The notes under the pieces are model-generated. The model did no database searches. It was not told the origin of the DNA and saw nothing but the letters and a program-made list of their open reading frames with translations. A DNA stretch of 64,000 nt from Lactobacillus amylovorus DSM 20531 (GTDB lineage Bacteria; Bacillota; Bacilli; Lactobacillales; Lactobacillaceae): positions 868,001 to 932,000 of the forward strand of contig NZ_CP017706.1 in the NCBI RefSeq assembly GCF_002706375.1, given 5' to 3'. Below are positions 58,331 to 64,000 of this stretch, in pieces (position 1 is the stretch's first letter; every line of letters begins with the position of its first letter). The translations under genes and the position numbers were made by a program.

Positions 58331-58984
58331 TCAGACATTCCACTCATCCATGAACTCTTGAACGAAATTACGCATGTAATCGGTCCGTCTTTCAGCCTCT
58401 TTTTTAGCGGCTGAGGTGTTCATTAAATCGGTTAAATGAAAAAGTTTCTCATCAAAGTGGTTAATCGTTGTCTCGACATGACCACGATATTGGTCATGAC
58501 TCACTAACTTGACTGGCTTAATCTCAGGATCATAGATTTTGTTACCATGCTTACCACCATAGGTAAAAGCACGAGCGATGCCGATGGCACCGAGACTTTC
58601 CAAGCGGTCCGCATCTTGAACATACTTGCCTGACAGAGGCAAATTATAGTGATGTTCAATATTGGCAGAAAAGGACATGTGCTGGATCGTAAACAAGATG
58701 TCCCAGATTTCCAAATCATTAAAGCCCACTTTAGGCAATAATTCTTTAATCTCGGCAACGACCTTTTCTGGATCGGCACAAATCTTTTCATCAATCGTGT
58801 CGTGCAAGTAGCCGCCAGTTTTAATAATGGCCACTACCCGGCTATCCTCATGAGCATCAGGATGATCTTCCAGATACATCTTGCTAGCCAAGTTAGCTAC
58901 ACGTTGACCGTGATAAAAATCATGGCCGGTTTTTTCGTCTTTTAAATGATCCTTGGTAAATTGAATGACTTGATCGATGTCCAT
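58331..58984 (-). CDS. HD-domain phosphohydrolase (YedJ/YpgQ-like)
   Basis: The product has 217 residues from the ATG at 58984, which overlaps the stop of the upstream peptidase in TAATG; a start six codons earlier is possible. HD metal residues are H27/H31 in GHDFYHGQRVANLA, HD in GGYLHDTIDEK and the distal D in VQDADRLESLGAIGIARAF. This group hydrolyses nucleotides or pyrophosphate esters in the cytoplasm; substrate is not clear. The tight coupling to a peptidase gene is unusual and gives no functional hint. Confidence 0.85.
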   Translation of the reverse strand: MDIDQVIQFTKDHLKDEKTGHDFYHGQRVANLASKMYLEDHPDAHEDSRVVAIIKTGGYLHDTIDEKICADPEKVVAEIKELLPKVGFNDLEIWDILFTIQHMSFSANIEHHYNLPLSGKYVQDADRLESLGAIGIARAFTYGGKHGNKIYDPEIKPVKLVSHDQYRGHVETTINHFDEKLFHLTDLMNTSAAKKEAERRTDYMRNFVQEFMDEWNV

Positions 58985-60297
58985 TATGCCATTGAGTCCC
59001 ATGCTTCTACTGGGGTAGCTTCGCCTTCCCAGATCTTAACCAATTTTTCTGGTACGTATTGCTTCTTTACGACCACCTTGAAGAGGTATTCGTTGAACCA
59101 ATCATCGTCCATGACGAAGTAGCCTTTTTCGCCGACTTTTGTGCCCCATGAGTTTTCGATCTTCCATTGACGAGGCTTGCCGTCAACAACATCGACACCA
59201 ACCAAAGTCATAGCGTGAGTTGAACCAGATGCCCCAGTTTGCAGGCGCTCTTTTTTATTCAACTTAGTTTCAATGTTGAAAATGGCATCAGTTTGGTAAA
59301 GGCCTTTAGATAAAATACCCTTTTGACGGTCGCTGTCTTTATCAACATCACAACCGAACCAAATAGTTTCACCGGCTTCAAGTTGCTTAATTGCAGCTTC
59401 CTTCAAGTTATCGATTTCGGTGTTCAAGAATTGAACAGGAGTGCCACCTTCGACGTTGTCTTCAAATGGCAGTGCGTAAAGCTTGTCGAATTCATGATCT
59501 GGAGCGTTGAACAAAACAACATAGTCATCGAGATCATCAGTGAAGTAATTGTGGAAGAAATCAAGTGGAGTCAAATCACCATCAAAGTGATATTTGCCAT
59601 CGTCATCCTTGAATTCAAGGTCAAACTTTTGGACAGGTTCACCGAAGGCGATCACAGCCATGCGGTAAACTTCGCTCAAGAATTCTTGACGCTTAGTTTC
59701 AATTTCAGCGAATTTCTTTTCTTGATAAAATTTACGCAAAACCAAACCATCTTCACGCAGCTTCATGTTCAAAGTACGGTTAAACATGGCGGTGTTGTTG
59801 GCAGAAAAGCTTTCGTCTTGAGCATAGGTTGGTACTAAGCCGTATTTTCTAATTAAGGAAACGGCCATGGCCCATTGACCACCATCGGTGTCGGGACCTT
59901 GCATGTAAGTGTGCACTGTTCTGTCATCAAGTGGACGATCAGCAGTATTCAAAATATTATCGAAGAAAATATTTGCACGTTCTACTCTGTCCCAGAAAAA
60001 GAGGTAATTTTGAGAGAAGGTAAAATTCTTCACATTGTACTTTTTAGCAAAGCCATGACGCAAAGTATTGAGTGCCGCAAACAACCAGCAACGACCTGAT
60101 TGCTTTTGATCAGTGACGTTGTCAGTTGGAATTTCAATTGAAAAAGTGCGATTTAATTTTCTTACGCCTTCGTTGTTAAAACTAGCCTTTTGCACACCGT
60201 TATTAACAACAGCAAGTTCAGCCACGCGGTTTTGTGGCTGCGCTTCATAATCTTTTTGGAATTTGGCAATTTCTGCCATTGTCAGCTCGTGTTTCAT
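58984..60297 (-). CDS. C1-family cysteine peptidase (aminopeptidase C/PepG-like)
   Basis: The product has 437 residues from the ATG at 60297, chosen because AGAAAGGA lies six nt upstream (the frame runs ten codons further). C70 is in QSGRCWLFAALN, His in STHAMTLVGVD and Asn in IENSWGTKVG. Length and sequence resemble PepE at 43775 and PepG of other lactobacilli more than PepC, which is about 449 residues. The subgroup cannot be settled without alignment. Together with PepE it would give two bleomycin-hydrolase-like peptidases. It shares a transcript with the HD gene. Confidence 0.92.
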   Translation of the reverse strand: MKHELTMAEIAKFQKDYEAQPQNRVAELAVVNNGVQKASFNNEGVRKLNRTFSIEIPTDNVTDQKQSGRCWLFAALNTLRHGFAKKYNVKNFTFSQNYLFFWDRVERANIFFDNILNTADRPLDDRTVHTYMQGPDTDGGQWAMAVSLIRKYGLVPTYAQDESFSANNTAMFNRTLNMKLREDGLVLRKFYQEKKFAEIETKRQEFLSEVYRMAVIAFGEPVQKFDLEFKDDDGKYHFDGDLTPLDFFHNYFTDDLDDYVVLFNAPDHEFDKLYALPFEDNVEGGTPVQFLNTEIDNLKEAAIKQLEAGETIWFGCDVDKDSDRQKGILSKGLYQTDAIFNIETKLNKKERLQTGASGSTHAMTLVGVDVVDGKPRQWKIENSWGTKVGEKGYFVMDDDWFNEYLFKVVVKKQYVPEKLVKIWEGEATPVEAWDSMA

Positions 60298-60368
60298 ATG
60301 AGATCCTTTCTCGTTAAAATCAATCACTACATTGTCATCATTTTAGCATTATTTTGCCCACGAAAAAA

Positions 60369-60441
60369 AGCCGCTTCCCAGGTTTGAACTGGGAACCTCC
60401 TCCTTACCACGGCGGTGCTCTACCTATTGAGCTAAAGCGGC
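60369..60441 (-). tRNA. tRNA-Thr (anticodon GGT)
   Basis: Acceptor arms GCCGCTT and AAGCGGC pair. The T-arm is CCCAG-TTCAAAC-CTGGG. The anticodon stem CCGCC/GGAGG has a G-A mismatch at its middle pair, with loop GTGGTAA, so the anticodon is GGT. The discriminator is T, CCA is not encoded, and T6 follows at once. A promoter with TACAAT lies just upstream (about 60449-60454). Confidence 0.9.
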
Positions 60442-60455
60442 GTCTCTATTGTAAC

Positions 60456-60500
60456 AAAAAAGACAAAGACAATCATTTCGAATGTCTTTGTCTCTTTTTT
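60456..60500 (-). terminator. Terminator of the small secreted protein gene
   Basis: GACAAAGACA and TGTCTTTGTC pair on the minus strand around TTCGAAATGAT, followed by TTTTTTG. Confidence 0.8.
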
Positions 60501-60579
60501 CATTTTCCTAATCCAAGAGTTTGAAAATAAGAAATAGTTTGAGATTATTAAATTGTAAAGTAGCTAGATTGAGTTAAAT

Positions 60580-60927
60580 TTAGTTCTTAACAACGTCCTT
60601 GCTGTTCAACCATTGACTCTTGTTGATCTTAACAATCTTCTCCTTCTTAACTGCCTTAGCGGTGTAAGTTGAACCCATGGTAACCTTAGCACCGGTCTTC
60701 TTAGCGTTTTGGTTGTAAACAGCAACTTTTTGATTATTAGTATCTTTTACAACTACGAAGATCTTGTCGCCTTTCTTAATTGAAGGGTCAGTTGGAACAA
60801 CTTCTGCAGTTCCTAACTTAGGAGCAGTGAATAAAGTAGCTTGTGCAACACCACTGCCGACACCGACAATACTTAAACCAATTATCAAACTTGAAATAAC
60901 TTTTAAAGTTTTTCTTGATTCTAGCAT
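60580..60927 (-). CDS. Small secreted protein, SLAP-like
   Basis: The product has 115 residues. A signal peptide (LKVISSLIIGLSIVGVGSGVAQA) should be cleaved near residue 30. The mature part of about 85 residues reads KKGDKIFVVVKDTNNQKVAVYNQNAKKTGAKVTMG, followed by INKSQWLNSKDVV. The pattern 'Y..NAKKTG...G' and the closing 'VKI....W..SKDV' resemble one SLAP cell-wall-binding module. GAGGTTATTAAA precedes the ATG. It is probably an exported wall-associated protein; I cannot name a function. Confidence 0.75.
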   Translation of the reverse strand: MLESRKTLKVISSLIIGLSIVGVGSGVAQATLFTAPKLGTAEVVPTDPSIKKGDKIFVVVKDTNNQKVAVYNQNAKKTGAKVTMGSTYTAKAVKKEKIVKINKSQWLNSKDVVKN

Positions 60928-61353
60928 TTTAATAACCTCTTTCTATTTACTCGTTTTCTCTTTACACTTTTACTATAACACCTTTTATGAAAAATAAAAC
61001 AACATAGTTGTTGTTTTCACAAGGTTTAATAATAAGGATATATCTTTAAATATTGCTTTATAACGCTATTTTTAAATCGTATACATGTATATTTTCTACG
61101 GAGCATTATTTATGTTTCTATTATCGTATAGGCATCATGTGAATTTGTGAGCAAATTTCACGAAAGCTTTTGGAAATAAATAAAATAACAGGCAGATTTT
61201 CAGTAAATTATTCCACTTTTTAGGCAAAATTAGACCAATTTCAGCATAAAAAATCTTTTTTAAATATCGTATAGCACTAAAAAAGACAAAAAAATAGAGG
61301 GTTTTAACACTCTATTTTCGATACTATATTTTGCTTTAAAAATATATTTTTAA
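60928..61353. other. Intergenic region, 426 bp, no gene seen
   Basis: The stretch is very AT-rich. It holds ATCGTATA three times (61076, 61123, 61266) and an imperfect inverted repeat (GTGAATTTG at 61139, CAAATTTCAC ending 61162). The tyrS terminator lies at its right end. Both strands were read for short frames and none is convincing. Confidence 0.6.
61287..61318 (-). terminator. tyrS terminator
   Basis: AAAATAGAG and CTCTATTTT pair on the minus strand around TGTTAAAACC, followed by TTTTG. Confidence 0.85.
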
Positions 61354-62616
61354 TTATTTGATAGTTACCAAAGTGTACTTTCTCTTACCCTTACGGATAA
61401 TTACGTACTTCCCATCAAAGGCGCTTGATGGATCAACGTCGAAGTCTACGCTTTGTTCACGGTCACCGTTAACGTAAATAGCACCGTTCTTGATGTCTTC
61501 ACGAGCTTGACGCTTTGAAGGTTCGATCTTGGTATCAACTAAGAAGTCAACCAAGTTCTTCTTTTCGCTACCTGCTTCAGCACTTGGAGCATTCTTCAAA
61601 CCTTGTTCGATTTGAGGTACTGATAAGTTCTTGATGTCACCTGAGAACAAAGCGTCGGTGATCATTTGAGCTTCCTTCAAACCAGCTTCACCGTGAACGA
61701 ACTTAGTAACTTCTTCAGCAAGTTTCTTTTGAGCAGCACGCTTCCAAGGTTCCTTTTCAGTCTTTTCAGCCAAATCTTCGATTTCTTCATGGCTAAGGAA
61801 AGTGAAGTACTTAAGGTACTTAACAACGTCACGGTCGTCTTGGTTAATCCAGAATTGGTAGAATTCGTAAGGACTAGTCTTTTCTGGGTCAAGCCAGACA
61901 GCACCACCAGCTGACTTACCAAACTTAGTACCGTCAGCCTTAAGCATCAATGGAATGGTCAAACCAAATGCTGGACGATCTGCACCTTCAAGCTTGTGGA
62001 TCAAGTCGATACCAGCGGTGATGTTACCCCATTGGTCACTACCACCAATTTGTAATTGAACGCCATCTTCCTTGTTCAAGTGGTAAAAGTCGATGGCTTG
62101 CAAAATTTGGTAAGTGAATTCAGTGAATGAAATACCATTTTCAAGACGGCTAGCAACAACATCCTTGTTGATCATGTTGTTAACTTGGAAGTACTTACCG
62201 TAGTCACGCAAGAAGTCGATCAAATTAAGCTTGCCAAGCCATTCTGCGTTATCACGAATTTCGAAGTTTTCAGTACCAAACAACTTCTTCATTTGGTTAG
62301 TCAAACTTTCTTCGTTGTGCTTAACTTGGTCAGCAGTTTGAAGAACACGTTCAGTCTTACGACCTGATGGATCACCGATTGCACCAGTACCACCACCGAT
62401 TAAGATTACTGGGTGGTAACCTGCCATTTGGAATCTCTTCAAGATCATGAATGGAATAAGGTGACCGATGTGAAGTGAGTCACCAGTTGGATCAGTACCA
62501 CAGTAAAGGGCCAAATCATCGTGTTCAGCCAAGTACTTTTTTAAGCCTTCTTCGTCAGTTTGTTGGTTAATGGCGCCGCGCCACTTTAAGTCTTCTAAAA
62601 TATCAAATTTTGCCAT
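61354..62616 (-). CDS. tyrS: Tyrosyl-tRNA synthetase
   Basis: TyrS charges tRNA-Tyr. It has 420 residues. The class I HIGH-like motif is DPTGDSLHIGHLIPFMIL and the KMSKS-like loop KADGTKFGKSAGGAVWL. An S4 RNA-binding domain ends the protein (SKRQAREDIKNGAIYVNG). GGAGG lies seven nt before the ATG. A T-box leader upstream makes expression depend on uncharged tRNA-Tyr. Confidence 0.97.
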   Translation of the reverse strand: MAKFDILEDLKWRGAINQQTDEEGLKKYLAEHDDLALYCGTDPTGDSLHIGHLIPFMILKRFQMAGYHPVILIGGGTGAIGDPSGRKTERVLQTADQVKHNEESLTNQMKKLFGTENFEIRDNAEWLGKLNLIDFLRDYGKYFQVNNMINKDVVASRLENGISFTEFTYQILQAIDFYHLNKEDGVQLQIGGSDQWGNITAGIDLIHKLEGADRPAFGLTIPLMLKADGTKFGKSAGGAVWLDPEKTSPYEFYQFWINQDDRDVVKYLKYFTFLSHEEIEDLAEKTEKEPWKRAAQKKLAEEVTKFVHGEAGLKEAQMITDALFSGDIKNLSVPQIEQGLKNAPSAEAGSEKKNLVDFLVDTKIEPSKRQAREDIKNGAIYVNGDREQSVDFDVDPSSAFDGKYVIIRKGKRKYTLVTIK

Positions 62617-62632
62617 ATTTTTCCTCCAATAA

Positions 62633-62850
62633 AAAACGCCCCTCGAGAATAAATCTCAAGGGACGACTAATTATCATCTTTAGCCGTGGTACCACCCACG
62701 TTCATGCCTATTCGGCATCTCTATTGGTTGATAAAGAAACCACCCTATCAGTATTTCGTCAAAATCGACCTGTCTAGCTCACACCAACCGCTAGTTCTCT
62801 GAACGCTGAATCGATTTGCTACTTATCGTTAAGTACGATCTTAACTAGAA
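62633..62850 (-). ncRNA. T-box riboswitch (tRNA-Tyr)
   Basis: On the minus strand the T-box sequence GTGGGTGGTACCACGGC is clear near 62699-62683. The terminator (GTCCCTTGAGA with TCTCGAGGGGC, then GTTTTTT at 62663-62633) follows. A TAC Tyr codon in GAAATACTGA near 62752 could be the specifier, and AGAGAACTAGCGGTTGG further upstream fits the distal part of stem I. Start limit is approximate. Confidence 0.9.
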
Positions 62851-62875
62851 AAACGGTTTTAGTCAACCGTTTAAT

Positions 62876-63970
62876 TTAATTTTTAGGTGCATGGTAGGTA
62901 AATTCATATGGATCTGACCATTCACCTACTGGTGTTTTGTCTGCATCGATTTGACCACGATAAGTGTCACTATTTATGCCACGTACACGCACTAAATATG
63001 TTTGTCCATCAACTGGCTTAAAAGTCATGCCGTATGAAGGATTATGAAAAACTGGATCAGTTACTATTGTTGTGCTTGTACCTAATGCTTGACCTACAAG
63101 TCTTTCATTTTGGAATGGAATACCAATAGTGGCATTACCGTTAGTTGCCTTTTGGGTGAACATTAATTCATATTTCTTGGCATTATCCGCTTGAGCTACA
63201 TTAACTCGTACAGCATCCTTTTCATCGGTAACTGATTCAATCTTAGATGCACTTGGGACAGTATCACTACCATCTTCAATCTTGAAATCAAAGTTATACC
63301 GACCACGTAGATTAGACAATCTTACTGTATAAGTACCTTGAGGCAAATTGTAAACAATTTTTTGGCGCTTGTCCTTAGTAAAGATGTTCAATGGATAGCC
63401 GTTACTATTAAGTTCCCAGCGCAAACTGTAATATTGGTAATGGCCTGGGTAGATTGGCAAAGCATTAACGTCAAAAGTTACTTTGGAAGGCTCATCCAAT
63501 TTAAACGTATAAGCATCAGTTTCATCGTAGTTGTAGAAGCCTAGCATCCCCTTGATATGATCACCACTCTTGATTTCCATTGGATGATTTACATCATTGA
63601 CGTTCTTCTTAGTCTCAACTACTGTTTCAAAATCTTTGCGAATCTTAGTTAAATTCGTAAAGTTAGAGTTAACGCTAGCCGTATTAGTTGGGGTTAAATA
63701 ATAGTTACCCTTGCGCAAATAAAATACTTGGTTCTTGCTTGAACCATAGTTGGCAATTTTATTGCGTGAACTATTGGTCATCGTAAACTTAGCATTACCG
63801 TTAATTCGGACACGACCAGCTGCATTAATGTAAAAATGATATTTTTGGCCTTTTTGTAAAGTTTGTCGTTGGCCAATTACCATGTTTGGTTTGCTTGCAG
63901 CATTAACTGGAGTAGTCATAAAAGCTAAACCAGCAGCACTAGCAAGTGCCATTGCTAAAATTCTCTTCAT
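62876..63970 (-). CDS. Large secreted protein of unknown function
   Basis: The ATG at 63970 (364 residues) is preferred, because AAAGGTG lies six nt upstream; the frame extends three codons to a GTG. A signal peptide (KRILAMALASAAGLAFMTTPVNAA) is likely cleaved near residue 25. Residues about 40-110 look like a beta-rich module (LQKGQKYHFYINAAGRVRING...YYLTPTN). Residues 130-230 resemble a bacterial pre-peptidase C-terminal-like domain (DHIKGMLGFYNYDETDAYTFKLDEPSKVTFDV...LPQGTYTVRLSN). The end resembles a fibronectin type III domain (AVRVNVAQADNAKKYELMF...TYLVRVRGIN...GEWSDPYEFTYH). There is no LPXTG anchor or SLAP module. Its target is unknown. Confidence 0.8.
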   Translation of the reverse strand: MKRILAMALASAAGLAFMTTPVNAASKPNMVIGQRQTLQKGQKYHFYINAAGRVRINGNAKFTMTNSSRNKIANYGSSKNQVFYLRKGNYYLTPTNTASVNSNFTNLTKIRKDFETVVETKKNVNDVNHPMEIKSGDHIKGMLGFYNYDETDAYTFKLDEPSKVTFDVNALPIYPGHYQYYSLRWELNSNGYPLNIFTKDKRQKIVYNLPQGTYTVRLSNLRGRYNFDFKIEDGSDTVPSASKIESVTDEKDAVRVNVAQADNAKKYELMFTQKATNGNATIGIPFQNERLVGQALGTSTTIVTDPVFHNPSYGMTFKPVDGQTYLVRVRGINSDTYRGQIDADKTPVGEWSDPYEFTYHAPKN

Positions 63971-64000
63971 TGTTTTCACCTTTTAATCTTTATACTCATA

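Overview
The window is chromosomal DNA of a low-GC Lactobacillus, most likely of the acidophilus/helveticus group (L. helveticus, L. crispatus, L. gallinarum or a close relative). This rests on the peptidase set (PepD, a PepE-like and a second C1 peptidase), secreted SLAP-domain surface proteins, an IMP dehydrogenase without CBS domains, the purR-veg-ksgA-rnmV-tatD-metG block and AGGAGG ribosome sites. It is an identification by recognition, not by database search.

Layout. 1-2.9 kb: a small accessory/defence patch at the 3' end of guaA, with a type IIG-like restriction-modification gene split by a frameshift and an unrecognised companion protein. 3-8.5 kb: purine genes, namely guaA and a guanine-riboswitch-controlled xpt-pbuX operon, with a membrane-anchored XRE regulator and its broken paralogue between them. 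8.5-17.6 kb: a broken TMEM175-like channel gene, an AraC-type regulator, pepD, a murA paralogue with Asp at the fosfomycin-target cysteine, pyrG with a GGGC-start attenuator leader, rpoE, a DUF1934 gene and an HD phosphohydrolase. 17.6-22.4 kb: a beta-glucoside locus (ROK kinase, EIIC permease, RpiR regulator, 6-phospho-beta-glucosidase) with two matching palindromic operators and two cre sites. 22.4-43.7 kb: housekeeping genes (prs, glmU, purR, veg, ksgA, rnmV, tatD, metG, mgtA with an M-box, comEB, trpS, tRNA-Gly, hsp20 with CIRCE) bracketed by two IS30-family copies in the same orientation; two SLAP-domain surface genes sit between glmU and prs.

43.7-64 kb: pepE, then an insertion cluster (a tnpA/tnpB element of the IS605 type inside a small gene, and an IS4-family element inside the terminator of the opp operon), oppFDCB, guaB, two oppA genes, an HD phosphohydrolase coupled to a second C1 peptidase, tRNA-Thr, a small secreted protein, tyrS behind a T-box, and a large secreted protein at the right edge.

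How the genes work together: peptide uptake (Opp) and peptidases (PepD, PepE, second C1 enzyme) form the amino-acid supply. GuaB, GuaA, Xpt, PbuX, PurR and Prs form purine supply. Regulation by RNA is prominent (purine riboswitch, pyrG attenuator, M-box, T-box). Gene decay is common: the RM gene, the XRE paralogue, TMEM175, greA, one IS30 transposase and a small gene hit by the IS605 element are all broken, as expected for a domesticated or host-adapted lactobacillus. No CRISPR array and no prophage were seen. No complete new system could be demonstrated; the strongest leads are the guaA-adjacent defence patch, the two-operator RpiR circuit and the insertion elements that have rewired pepE and opp transcription.
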